A stretch of 64,000 bases of DNA from Collinsella sp. MSK.8.10 (GCF_019041915.1 NZ_JAHPYF010000005.1:1-64000); one strand, 5' to 3'; positions 25,864-34,324 are shown, counted from the first letter of the stretch. Notes: generated by a model from the sequence alone, not told the origin. Program-made: numbers and translations.

Positions 25864-26871
25864 CTAGAAGCACCAGGCGGGACAGACGCAATCCGAGTAC
25901 GCGGCACCATTGGCGCAGGACGGACTGCCGCGATGATCGACTAAGAGGAAGTACGCAGAGTTGTCCGGTAGCATCGAACGCTCCCACCAAAGGCGGCCAA
26001 TGGCAATGGCGGAGTTGTACGAATAGTTCTCCGTCACTTTGCCCTCGAATGCCTCGTACTGGACACCTTCCTTGCCAATCCAAGAGTATTCAGACCAACC
26101 GCTATATGGGGTCTCAACAATCTCGGAGTAGCTGAGCAGGAACAGCTTGTCGGTGGTAGCCGTCACGGCGGCATCCTTGTTCGCCCGCTCGCCGTCGACG
26201 TTGTTCGTGAGCTTCCTGACCGATTTCACCTTGGTTTGGAAATCGGACGGCATGAGTTTCCAGATCTCGCCGGAATTCATCTTCTGGCGCAAGTCGGATT
26301 TCTCCCAGCCGCCTGCATTGGTGTGGCCGGCGTTCATGTTGGACGAAAGCTCTGTCGAGGTGGTGAGGAACGTCAGGCCCGCCTTGCCGGAACCATCGGC
26401 CAAATCCTCGTGGTTGATGCCGATGATACGGTAGGTCATGGTTTCGCCGTTCGTCAGCTTGACCGACCAGGTCGTCCCCGCATCCATGGCGGCCTTGGCC
26501 TTGGAATATGCCGGCGAGGTCTCGCCTTTCGCGGCGATGTCCTCGGCCACGGCCTTCTGCTCCTCGAGAGTCCAGTCCTTGGCGTCCTTGGCGATAGCCG
26601 CCTGGACGGTCGCGGAATCGGCTCCTGTGGAGCCGCCACCGGACGCGCCGCCGCCCTCGACGCCGCCGCAAGTCCCGCTGTTCACCGTGTTGCCGACCAG
26701 GTTGAACTGGTTTCGGATGGCACCGGCCACGCCGGGTCCCGCGAACACGATAACCAGACCGATGACCGCGATGATCAGGACGTACTCGATAATCGATTGG
26801 CCTCGGAGGCGGGCACCTCTAGGAGATACCCCCCCCCGAAGGTTAATTGCCGCTGCATGCATATGCGACAC
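25864..26871 (-). CDS. Flp/class III prepilin-like adhesin, copy 1 (variable C-terminus)
   Basis: A poly-G tract follows the start closely. A leader of about 24 residues ends in G, then QSIIEY and a ~20-residue hydrophobic helix, the class III/Flp prepilin signature with the Glu at +5, so prepilin peptidase should cut before Gln. After a Gly/Ser linker comes a ~230-residue domain with GGWEKSDLRQKMN, typical of DUF6273, which I take to be C-type-lectin-like. The last 39 codons are hypervariable relative to copy 2, ending in the constant CVCPAWCF. With 9 G, the first of two offset ATGs (and the GTG at 26871) is in frame. A Tad pilus system is needed for export but is not in this window. Confidence 0.75.
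   Translation of the reverse strand: MSHMHAAAINLRGGVSPRGARLRGQSIIEYVLIIAVIGLVIVFAGPGVAGAIRNQFNLVGNTVNSGTCGGVEGGGASGGGSTGADSATVQAAIAKDAKDWTLEEQKAVAEDIAAKGETSPAYSKAKAAMDAGTTWSVKLTNGETMTYRIIGINHEDLADGSGKAGLTFLTTSTELSSNMNAGHTNAGGWEKSDLRQKMNSGEIWKLMPSDFQTKVKSVRKLTNNVDGERANKDAAVTATTDKLFLLSYSEIVETPYSGWSEYSWIGKEGVQYEAFEGKVTENYSYNSAIAIGRLWWERSMLPDNSAYFLLVDHRGSPSCANGAAYSDCVCPAWCF
25885..26001 (-). other. Hypervariable region of pilin copy 1 (DGR-like VR)
   Basis: Aligned without gaps to 29747-29863: 17 of 39 codons are identical at all three bases and 22 differ, 21 of them changing the residue. In 15 of the 22 the third base is unchanged. Synonymous differences are common just outside on both sides. 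This suggests copying from a shared template with targeted mutation, as in diversity-generating retroelements. Confidence 0.65.
26829..26837 (-). repeat. Poly-G tract (9 G on the coding strand), copy 1
   Basis: Nine C on the plus strand lie about 30 nt after the start codon. Here the ATG closest to the ribosome site (GGGAG) is in frame. A change of one G moves the frame to a stop or to the second ATG, 4 nt downstream. Confidence 0.85.
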
Positions 26872-27209
26872 TCCCTTCGCTCAGGGTTTGCAATACGAGC
26901 CGAGCGTAGGGCTATTCCATAATTCTGCTCCGGTCTTGCCGCAGCGGCAACGATGACGGTAGGGGAGAAAACCGAGTGTCTTGGATGCAGTCAATTGCCC
27001 TCCCGAAGCCCTCGCACGGCTGCACCTCGTCGATATAGAGGCGATTGTGGGTGCCCCCCTTGTACCGCCCAATGTTTGTCAATCTTGCTCGAGTTCCCTG
27101 CGCCGGGTCTGGCAGCTGAACCAAAGGCATAAAGCGCAGAGTATACTGACGTTCGCATGAGAAACAACGCGATTCGAACTGTCTGTTCGCCCACGAGAAA
27201 GAATCGTCC
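26872..27209. other. Divergent intergenic region
   Basis: 338 bp between the pilin copy 1 start (minus) and the interrupted gene (plus). It must hold both promoters, but I cannot place them with confidence. The ribosome site GGGAG for the pilin lies at its left edge. Open frames here look like chance. Confidence 0.5.
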
Positions 27210-29366
27210 ATGAGCATATTCGACAAAGGCTTCGACCCGCTGCAGGAGATTCAGAGGGCCACTAAGACTGCCGGCGAGACGGCGACCAAGATTGCCGAGG
27301 GGGCATCTGGGATGGCGGTTGCGGCAAGCGCTGCGGTCGTGGGCACGGCGACTACGGCGGGTGCAGCGATTGCAGAAGCGGCGAGCGGCGCGAAGGCCTC
27401 CCTCGACGAAAAAGAGGCCGAAAGACTCGATGCGGAGAAGGCGGAGTACGCGCCCAAGGTACAGGAAGCCCTGAGAGCGATTGAGGGCTCCCGCGCACAG
27501 GAGCTACTCGGCTCATTCCAGGAGTCTCCGCTTCCGTTGACGGAAGCCAATGCAGCCAAGGTGAAGTCAGCCTTTCCGATACCGAGGGAACAGACCGTCG
27601 TCTGGGCCGACGCTGAGTTCGACCTCAGGCCCAGCGGCATCGCCATGACCGAAAAGGGCGTCTACATCAAGGCAGATGCCGACGCGTTCGCCGTCCTGGG
27701 GAAGGAAAAGAGGCAGTCTCGGCTCTTCTACTTCGAGTAGGCGTACTTCGAGCCCGGCCCCTTCGCCTCCGACAGTGAAAGCAACCTTGCGCTCACCGTC
27801 GACGAAGCGTGCCGGGGCCAATTCGTATCCCGCTGCCGGGCAATCCGCGGCCTTGAGGATGACCGAGCCGCCGGCATCGACAGCGAGCTTGCCACGGTGG
27901 ACGATACGGCGGTCAAAGCCGCGGCAGTCGCGGCGGCGGCGACCATCAACAGCAACGGGGAGGTCTTCGTCGAGCAGCGGGCCGCGGTCAACAAACCTGC
28001 GGGCCACGGAGAGCTTGCCGAGGAGGCCAACAACATCATCGACAGGCTCCAGGGCCACCAGGCCGAGATTCTGGGGAGGGACAACGCGAAGAACGGCCCC
28101 GACCGAAGCGTCGATGGCGTTCTGATCCAGACCAAGTACTACAAGACGGCACGCGGCTCCCTCGAAGCATGCTTCGATCCGAGCAGCCATCAGTATCGCT
28201 ACCTCACAGAAGACCGCACGCCGATGCAGCTCGAAGTCCCGAAAGACCAGTACCAGCAGGTGCTCCGCAGTTTCGAGAAGAAGATTAGCCAAGGCAAGGT
28301 CCCCGGCGTCAGCGACCCCAAGGACGCCGAGAAGATCGTCCGCAAAGGCAAGCTCACATACGACCAGGCGGTGAACCTCGCCAAGCCGGGAACGGCGGAA
28401 TCGCTGAAGTATGATGCTGCAACCGGCGCGGTCACATGCTCCTGCGCATTCGGCCTGTCGTTTCTAGCGACGACGTTCATGGCGTACAGGGAGACCAGGG
28501 ACATCACCGGTGCCGTCCAGGCGGGCATCGCCGCCGGCGTCCAGGTGTTCGGCCTGTCCTTCGCCCAGCACATGGTCGTCTCGCAGCTCTCCAGAACGGG
28601 GCTTTCCAACGCGTTGATGGCACCCAGCCAGGCGGTGGTCGGCGAGCTCGGATTCAAGACGTCCGCCACAATCGTCAACGGCCTGCGCGCCCTTACGGGC
28701 AAGACCGCCATCAGCGGTGCGGCCGCCTCCAAGCAGCTTGCGAAGATGCTAAGGGGCAACGCCGTCTCGGCAGCGGTGACTCTCGCCGTGTTCTCGGTCC
28801 CCGAGACCTACAAGCTCTTCCAGGGCAAGGCAAGTGGCGCCCAGTACGCCCAGAACATGGCATGCCTCGCCACCTCGATCGCCGGGGGAATCGCCGGCGC
28901 CGCCGCGGCAGGTGTCGCGGCGGCGAAGGTCGGCGCCGTGGCCGGCACGGCGGTGTCGCCCGGCGAGGGGACCATCGTCGGTCTCGCGGGCGGCATGGTC
29001 GGCGGAACGGTCGGCACAGTGGCTGCGGGAGTAGTCGGCGGGATACTGTTCGAGGGCGACAGCGCGTCTTTTGGGCGGTACTTCAACGCCATGGTGTCGT
29101 GCATGGCGGTCGAGTACCTGCTCGACGGACGAGAGATGGATGAGCTGCTTGCCGTCCTAAACTGCGTAAAGCCGGAAGAGTTCAGGACGCTGATGGAGGA
29201 AACACTCTCATCGCGGGACCAAGAGGCGAAGGTCCGGGCGTTCCTTGTTCCGATGTTCGATGAGACTGTGTCGCGCAGAGAGCGCTTCGCGCTTCCCACC
29301 AGCAGACAGATATCCGATGCCCTTGTCGAGTTCGAGCAGGATGCCGAGGAGAAACCGACAGCTTAG
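27210..29366 (+). pseudogene. Large glycine-zipper protein interrupted by one amber codon
   Basis: One frame of 718 codons is broken only by TAG at 27738-27740. The sequence before it (FYFE) and after it (AYFEPGPF) reads as continuous protein, so a TAC-to-TAG change is likely. Part 1 (176 aa) is Ala-rich and helical. Part 2 has an acidic helical region, then from about codon 410 several hydrophobic, Gly- and Ala-rich segments (GGIAGAAAAGVAAAKVGA) like pore-forming or membrane-inserting proteins. An internal GTG at 27897 could restart part 2 (489 aa). No family was recognised. Readthrough or a suppressed stop are alternatives. Confidence 0.6.
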
Positions 29367-29447
29367 CACGTTGCGCTCGACGGAATCGAAGAGGTAGGCA
29401 TTCCTTGTATTCTTCCAGTCCCACGAATCGCTTTCCGGGGAGTCGGA

Positions 29448-29550
29448 CTTGACTGCGATTTCGCACATCGCCATGGTCGCTCCCGTCAACTCCGTCATCG
29501 AGGTGAGTCCATTATCCACCCACCGCATACTCCCTGAGCTCGAAACGCCA
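29448..29550 (-). pseudogene. Antitoxin 5' remnant (promoter and first nine codons)
   Basis: The codons MAMCEIAVK (29448-29474) and about 75 bp upstream closely match the RHH antitoxin at 31002-31229, then similarity stops abruptly. This marks a recombination junction from the same duplication that made two pilin copies. Confidence 0.7.
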
Positions 29551-29572
29551 ACCAGGATGGGCTCGTAATGGC

Positions 29573-29725
29573 GGGGGAGTGCAGCAGACGCTCTGAGAGC
29601 CGCTGTATGGCCCCATTTTTTTTCCTCAAACTAGCCACCTGTGCCACGAACCTCAAATTGTTCGAATAATCGCCAAAAGAAAAGCCCGCACAGCCTGTGC
29701 GGGCTTTCGGTATGAGCACACAGAA
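29573..29725. repeat. 3' flank repeat of pilin copy 2
   Basis: Partner of 25717-25863, with clear similarity across the full length and a better hairpin near the pilin end. Confidence 0.85.
29681..29707 (-). terminator. Terminator of pilin copy 2
   Basis: An 11-bp perfect stem AAAGCCCGCAC/GTGCGGGCTTT lies 18 bp after the stop. A hairpin close to a variable region is also a known aid to DGR homing, so it may serve both. Confidence 0.75.
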
Positions 29726-30712
29726 CTAGAAGCACCAAGCAGGGCAGACGCAAATCGAGGTCGTCGCAAAGTCGCCGTCCAACGGACCGCCGCTGACGTT
29801 GACACGGAGGAAGTTCGCAGGGTAGCCCGGACTCACCGAACGCTCCCACCAAACGCTGCCAATGGAGATGGCGGAGTTGCTCGAATAGTTCGATTTCACC
29901 TTACCCCTGAAGCCCTCGTACTGGGCGCCCTCGGAGGAAGTCCACGGGAAACTGGAGACCCAATAGGAAATGGGGACGATCTCGGAATCGCTGAGTAGGA
30001 ACAGCTTGTCCGTTGTCGCCGTCACGGTGTCATCCTTTTCCGTGTACCCGCTGACGTTGTGCGAGAGCTTCCTGACCGGTTTCACCTTGGACTGGAAATC
30101 GGAGGGCATCAGGTTCCAGATCTCGCCGGAATTCATTTTCCGGCGCAAGTCCGACTGCTCCCAGCCGCCGGCATTCGTTTTCGTGGCGTTCATGCAGGAT
30201 CTGATACCCGTCGAGGTGGTGAGGAACGTCAGTCCCGCCTTGCCCGAACCGTCCGTGAGGTCGTCGTGGTTGATGCCGATGATGCGGTACTCGAGCGTCT
30301 GCCCATCTGTCAGCTTTATCGAGAACTTGGTGGCGGCATCCATGGCGGCCTTCGCCTTGGCGTAGGCGATAGACGATGTACCGTTCTTGGCAATGTCTCT
30401 GGCAACCGCCTCCTGCTCATCGAGCGTCCAATCCTTCGCATCCTTGGCTACCGCCGCTTGGACAGTCGCGGAGTCGGCCCCAGTGGAGCTGTCGCCGGAC
30501 GCGCCTCCCTCGGTGCCGCCGGTCGCCCCGCTGTTCACCGTGTTGCCGACCAGGTTGAACTGGTTTCGGATGGCACCCGCCACGCCGGGTCCGGCGAACA
30601 CTATGACCAGGCCGATGATCGCGATGATCAGGACGTACTCGATGATACTTTGACCTCGGAGGCGGGTATTCCTAGGAGATACCCCCCCCCCGAAGGTTCC
30701 GCGCCGCTGCAT
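29726..30712 (-). CDS. Flp/class III prepilin-like adhesin, copy 2 (variable C-terminus)
   Basis: This is a paralogue of the gene at 25864-26871 with the same architecture: a short leader, GQSIIEY plus hydrophobic helix, Gly/Ser linker, DUF6273-like domain with GGWEQSDLRRKMN, and a hypervariable end before CVCPAWCF. The poly-G tract has 10 G, so the ATG that serves copy 1 leads here to a TAG after 17 codons. The ATG 4 nt downstream (30712) is in frame instead. The leader differs in sequence but the predicted mature N-terminus is the same. No pilus assembly gene is near. Confidence 0.75.
   Translation of the reverse strand: MQRRGTFGGGVSPRNTRLRGQSIIEYVLIIAIIGLVIVFAGPGVAGAIRNQFNLVGNTVNSGATGGTEGGASGDSSTGADSATVQAAVAKDAKDWTLDEQEAVARDIAKNGTSSIAYAKAKAAMDAATKFSIKLTDGQTLEYRIIGINHDDLTDGSGKAGLTFLTTSTGIRSCMNATKTNAGGWEQSDLRRKMNSGEIWNLMPSDFQSKVKPVRKLSHNVSGYTEKDDTVTATTDKLFLLSDSEIVPISYWVSSFPWTSSEGAQYEGFRGKVKSNYSSNSAISIGSVWWERSVSPGYPANFLRVNVSGGPLDGDFATTSICVCPAWCF
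29747..29863 (-). other. Hypervariable region of pilin copy 2 (DGR-like VR)
   Basis: Counterpart of 25885-26001. Constant islands WWERS, a lone Pro, FL, V, G and CV stay identical at base level while residues between them change freely, the lattice expected of a lectin-fold binding face. Confidence 0.65.
30682..30691 (-). repeat. Poly-G tract (10 G on the coding strand), copy 2
   Basis: Ten C on the plus strand, one more than in copy 1. The reading frame is kept by the second of two ATGs spaced 4 nt apart. Confidence 0.85.
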
Positions 30713-30932
30713 ACATATGCGACACTCCCTTCGTATGGGGATTGATATTGCATGCAGAGCGTACGTTAGAGCGAACCAATCAGCCCGTAACGTGCCGATG
30801 CGGCAACAAGTGCGGCGGGGAAGGAGTCAGGCGCCCTCAGAGCGGCTATGACGCTCGCTTCGGGCGTTGCCCGCATTCCTATCGAGGCAACCGTTTCACA
30901 CCTTTAGATAGACGAATGAAAGCCATAGAAAA

Positions 30933-30961
30933 GCGGGGTCCGGCTACAAGCCGAACCCCGC
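30933..30961 (-). terminator. Terminator of the RHH antitoxin gene
   Basis: GCGGGGT and CGGCT pair with AGCCG and ACCCCGC around a 3-nt loop, about 40 bp after the stop. On the minus strand it runs into a TTTTC tail. Confidence 0.75.
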
Positions 30962-31001
30962 CCAAGAGAAACATTTAGAGTCGGGGAAGACACTACGTGT
31001 A

Positions 31002-31229
31002 TCACTCGGCCTCCGCTGCCATGCGCACGACCTCTTCCATTGGGTAACGTATTCCATCATCCGCGTCCAAGGCCTCGTCGTAGGCCTCGGTGTCCGCCAT
31101 GTCCTCAGCCTTCTCGAGGGCGGCCCTTTTCACGAACTCAGGAAAGGACATGCCGGCGGTGTCCGCAAGGCTCTGAATCAAGGCCCTTTCGTCCTCGTCG
31201 AACTTGACCGCGATCTCGCACATCGCCAT
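31002..31229 (-). CDS. Ribbon-helix-helix antitoxin (DUF6290/RelB-like), solitary
   Basis: 75 residues. The N-terminal strand CEIAVKFDEDERALIQSLAD and the helix GMSFPEFVKRAALEK fit the ribbon-helix-helix fold of RelB/DUF6290 antitoxins. The C-terminus is acidic and likely disordered, as expected for toxin binding. No toxin gene follows; a terminator does. Its first codons and promoter are duplicated at 29448-29550. Start at the first of two ATGs (MAM). Confidence 0.7.
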   Translation of the reverse strand: MAMCEIAVKFDEDERALIQSLADTAGMSFPEFVKRAALEKAEDMADTEAYDEALDADDGIRYPMEEVVRMAAEAE

Positions 31230-31445
31230 GGTTGCTCCCGTCAACGCCGTCATCGAAGTGAATCCATTATCCACCCACCGCATACGCCCTGAACTCCAAA
31301 TGCCAAGCAAGGGAGAAAACCGAGGACCCGAAGGCATTATCAAATCGGGCGATGAAGGGAGTGAACAGGACGACGTAATCGGAGTCCGTCCCGCCATCTG
31401 GGTCAAATTGAATTAGAAGCCGGCTCTCAAAACGGCTGAAACGAA

Positions 31446-31476
31446 AAGCCGACCTCGATGCGCTTGGGGTCGGCTT
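31446..31476 (-). terminator. Terminator of the BspA-like gene
   Basis: AAGCCGACC pairs with GGTCGGCTT about 46 bp after the BspA-like stop. Confidence 0.7.
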
Positions 31477-31521
31477 CTCGCAGTGAGTTCGGTTCCGGTT
31501 ACCGCCAGGCCTTGGGGAGAA

Positions 31522-32250
31522 TTACTCCGGGGCCTTGCTATTGAATCCAAAATGATAAGCATCAGCGCGGACATTCCAATTCGAGCAATCGAGATTGAGC
31601 TTGTCACAGCACTCGAACATGAGACCGAAATCTGTTGCCTTTTCGGTAATTTCGAGCTGATCGACAGCGGCTTGCATTGCGCCGTCGCTCATTGCGCGGC
31701 AATTGTGAAACAGACAGTGGAACGACAGCACATTGGATGTTTCCCATCCGCCCAGATAGGGCGATTTCATCCGTTTGCAGCCGAGAAAGGTACCGTTAAG
31801 CCTTATGAGCGACTGAGTGGACCAGTTCGACGCGTCGATAGAAGTCAGGCTACTGCAATCCCCAAAGGTCAAGAAGAAATCTGAACATCTGGACGTATCG
31901 AGCTTTTGGACATCGATGCTCGAAAGGTTCTCCATTCTGTAAAACCAGTAGTCGATTGAAGTCGGAGCTATGCCGCTATCGGCGACCTTTACCGTGCGGA
32001 CCGCAGTTCGAACCGACCACCAAGGAATATTTGGCTCATGCGCGAGCCACTCACCCCGTTTATCCCAATTAAGGTTCACGTCCTTCTCTGACTCGAACCC
32101 CGTATAAACATCGGTCACCCTGCGGCAGTTGAACATATCTCCCACTTGCGGAACTCCACGCCTCTTGTAGAACATGAGGCTGTGGTCGTCCTCACTGTAA
32201 ATCGCGAAGGCCGTGCCGTTCTGCGTGGAACTGATATGCCGCTGCGGCAA
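31522..32250 (-). CDS. BspA-like (DUF285) repeat surface protein, 5' end broken
   Basis: The domain carries leucine-rich-like repeats such as ENLSSIDVQKLDTSRCSD and SSLTSIDASNWSTQ, with the W.T..V pattern of DUF285/BspA proteins. The frame is closed by TGA just before TTG 32250, and no signal peptide precedes it. In another frame an ATG at 32284 opens a hydrophobic segment (TPYLLSVIAAAAY) that would serve as a secretion signal. A frameshift between the two is likely. Such proteins bind host surfaces in other gut bacteria. The product may be inactive or phase-variable. Confidence 0.6.
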   Translation of the reverse strand: MPQRHISSTQNGTAFAIYSEDDHSLMFYKRRGVPQVGDMFNCRRVTDVYTGFESEKDVNLNWDKRGEWLAHEPNIPWWSVRTAVRTVKVADSGIAPTSIDYWFYRMENLSSIDVQKLDTSRCSDFFLTFGDCSSLTSIDASNWSTQSLIRLNGTFLGCKRMKSPYLGGWETSNVLSFHCLFHNCRAMSDGAMQAAVDQLEITEKATDFGLMFECCDKLNLDCSNWNVRADAYHFGFNSKAPE

Positions 32251-32345
32251 TCACACTAAGAAGGTAAGGCGTTCGGAGTGACATCCCGTTCCAAAACGTA
32301 TGGGCTCAATATGCCCATGTCGGGTCGGCGGATGTCTGACGTCCG

Positions 32346-32594
32346 CTATGCACGCGATCTCCTGTCCGACAGGAACCATGCGCAGAAGCGCAGGACGGGC
32401 AGGGCCGGCCCCGGCTGCCGTCCGGCCGCAGGAGATGCCAGGAGCCACAGGGCGAGCGCTGCGGCCTCGGGCGATGCGTGAACCTCCTCCGCGGCCGCTG
32501 CGACCTCGTCCTCGAGTTCTTCGGTGGCCCTGAGCCACGAGCGGTTGATCGATTGCCCTATAAGTTCATCAGGTACGCTAGAGCCAGTCGTCAT
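32346..32594 (-). CDS. Possible small protein coupled to the YbjN-like gene
   Basis: An 82-codon ORF starts inside the end of the upstream gene (17-bp overlap). Residues 10-55 form an acidic amphipathic helix (TEELEDEVAAAAEEVHASPE) followed by a hydrophobic Ala/Leu stretch. The end is Pro- and Arg-rich and may be non-native. No family was recognised; overlap is its main support. Confidence 0.35.
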   Translation of the reverse strand: MTTGSSVPDELIGQSINRSWLRATEELEDEVAAAAEEVHASPEAAALALWLLASPAAGRQPGPALPVLRFCAWFLSDRRSRA

Positions 32595-33150
32595 TATAGA
32601 CGAACCCCCTCGTATACAGCTCATCGACGAAGCGCAGCGCGTCGTGCGCGGACCAGTCCTTCTGGGCCAGGCCTTCTATCGCGATGGCGATGCTCTCGAA
32701 GATTCCGACACCATTCCTGAACAGGATCTTCAGCGCCTCGTCCCTCGCGGCCTGGTTGTTGCGGAGGGACGGAAGGAACGCAGCCGGGATAACGGCCTCG
32801 TAGAACATGTCCCGATCGAGTACCGCGAAGCGGCCGGGGACCCTGTTCCTGGCGTTCATCTCGTTGACGAGCGCGACGAAGCGGGGCCGGGTCGAGGGTG
32901 CTATCCTGCGCGGCGAGAGGAATGTCGTGGCAACGATCCCGCTACTCTCCATGTTGATCGATATCTGGATCGAGGGGACCGAGCTCACGATGAAGTGGGC
33001 GGCGTCTGCCCTGAGCTCCACGACGTTGCCGTGCATGACGATGCCGGGGCCGTGTGCGGGCCTGTACCTGCCGTCGGCGCTTGCCTGGTCACGGACGATC
33101 TGCCTCAGCAGGTCTTCATTCGAACACTGCCCGCCATTTATGGCCTCCAT
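32578..33150 (-). CDS. YbjN-like domain protein
   Basis: AAGGAGGT 6 nt before the ATG decides the start at 33150 over longer frames. The 190 residues show VNEMNARNRVPGRFAVL, the pattern of the YbjN/type III chaperone-like fold, and a C-terminal all-helical part ending in FVYNDDWL. It is transcribed divergently from the 148-aa gene at 33270, across 119 bp. Function unknown; YbjN proteins are thought to bind partners in stress regulation. Confidence 0.5.
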   Translation of the reverse strand: MEAINGGQCSNEDLLRQIVRDQASADGRYRPAHGPGIVMHGNVVELRADAAHFIVSSVPSIQISINMESSGIVATTFLSPRRIAPSTRPRFVALVNEMNARNRVPGRFAVLDRDMFYEAVIPAAFLPSLRNNQAARDEALKILFRNGVGIFESIAIAIEGLAQKDWSAHDALRFVDELYTRGFVYNDDWL

Positions 33151-33269
33151 AGACGACCTCCTTCGGACATAAATCTCAACTGTTCTCACTATACATGTTG
33201 CAGTCACTGCGAACAAGAACTATACTTCGAACAGCAAAACGCATGCTACCTATTAAAGGAGATAACAAC

Positions 33270-33716
33270 ATGGCGAACCAGACTCCCCCCATGCGCAAAG
33301 CAATCCGCACTGCGAACGAGAACGCGTGGCTCCTGTCTGAAGCAACGTCTCGCGTGATTGCAGAAACAGGCAAGCCCGCCCCAACGCCGAGCACGGTGCT
33401 CGCATATGCCTTAGACAAGTTGGACGATCAGATGACAATAGCCGCAGCCGCCAAGAAGAGGATCGATTTTGATCAAGTTATGTGCCCGATCGAGGAATTC
33501 TGCAAGCTGGCCCAGCTTCCTCCAGCAACGACCAGCAGCCTGAGCGGCCGCTATGTCTTCACGGTAACGGGTCAGAAGGTAATCACTCATCTAATGCAAA
33601 TGAACGCTCGCCTGACGCTCGACCTTCTGCCCTGCGAAGTTAAAAGTTGCTACACCATCCGTTGCGCTATGCGCGTCTTTCTGCTGGACGCATACGGCAC
33701 GGTGCCGATGGTGTAG
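33270..33716 (+). CDS. Hypothetical protein, 148 aa
   Basis: AAAGGAG 8 nt before ATG 33270 sets the start. The N-terminal third is helical and includes PTPSTVLAYALDKL, reminiscent of ribbon-helix-helix helices. The rest has a Cys pair and a hydrophobic end. No family assigned. It is divergent from the YbjN-like gene, so both may share control. Confidence 0.55.
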   Translation: MANQTPPMRKAIRTANENAWLLSEATSRVIAETGKPAPTPSTVLAYALDKLDDQMTIAAAAKKRIDFDQVMCPIEEFCKLAQLPPATTSSLSGRYVFTVTGQKVITHLMQMNARLTLDLLPCEVKSCYTIRCAMRVFLLDAYGTVPMV

Positions 33717-34129
33717 TAGACGCCTGGACACGCAGAAACCGCGCGCCATCCCATCTAGCCGCCCGGCCGGTGGTTTGCCAATTCGTCCCAAAACGTATGC
33801 CGTCCGGCACGACCGACGGCCGAGTCTTGCGCCCCGTTCGGGCAGCGCCAGAACCCCGTGCCGGAACCCATGCGGTCGATTGCAGGGGAATTCAGCCGAG
33901 GCCATCGAGGAGCCGACCTAGGGACGGCGCCCTCAGTCCTCGAAGGATTTCAACCGCCCCTTAAAGGCTCGGATTGATTTAACGGTTGATTCAATCCGGC
34001 AGAATATGCCGGGCATGGACCGGTTGACACAATGTAAGGTAAAAAGCAGATGCGGCCGTACGCCGGTGCGGGGTTCGGGTGATGTGATAGAAAGAAATAT
34101 ACGTATTACATCTAACCAAGAGGTGCGTC
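33717..34129. other. Gene-free stretch
   Basis: No supported gene in 413 bp. It has a GGATTGA/TCAATCC inverted repeat (33971-33997) and, just before the antitoxin-like gene, ATACGTAT (palindromic) within an AT-rich block (about 34092-34110), a plausible operator. Confidence 0.5.
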
Positions 34130-34324
34130 ATGGCAACCGCCACCGCAGCCCTGAGAATCCCCGAGGACCTTGCGAACAGGTACGACCGCCTGGCGAAGTC
34201 GACGGGCCGCACGAAAAACTTCTACATGGCGGAGGCGCTTGCCGCAGAGATAGGCAGGCTCGAATACGAGTACGGCCTCATGAATTATCCGGGAAGCGTT
34301 TGGTTGCGAGCCACGCCGGTGTGA
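34130..34324 (+). CDS. Ribbon-helix-helix (CopG/RelB-like) antitoxin, short
   Basis: The segment ALRIPEDLANRYDRLAKSTG followed by RTKNFYMAEALAAEI is a clear RHH DNA-binding fold: a strand, then two helices. At 64 residues it is shorter than the ~80-90 usual. The end (LMNYPGSVWLRATPV) does not look like the toxin-binding tail, so the gene may be truncated. AAGAGG lies 7 nt upstream. No toxin follows; the next gene is convergent. Confidence 0.65.
   Translation: MATATAALRIPEDLANRYDRLAKSTGRTKNFYMAEALAAEIGRLEYEYGLMNYPGSVWLRATPV

Larger units (their letters stand above)
29367..29725. other. Gene-free stretch before pilin copy 2
   Basis: It holds the antitoxin remnant (29448-29550), the 3' flank repeat (29573-29725) and the pilin terminator (29681-29707). 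No intact gene is present. Confidence 0.7.

Noticed and set aside
25392..33269. A reverse transcriptase and template repeat for the variable pilins
   Set aside because: No frame has an RT core motif and the constant island (plus-strand CGAACGCTCCCACCA) appears only in the two genes, so the rest of the system must be elsewhere if it exists.
33591..33964. Overlapping frames on both strands between 33591 and 33964
   Set aside because: Low-complexity Arg/Pro composition, no ribosome site, and partial overlap with the 148-aa gene.
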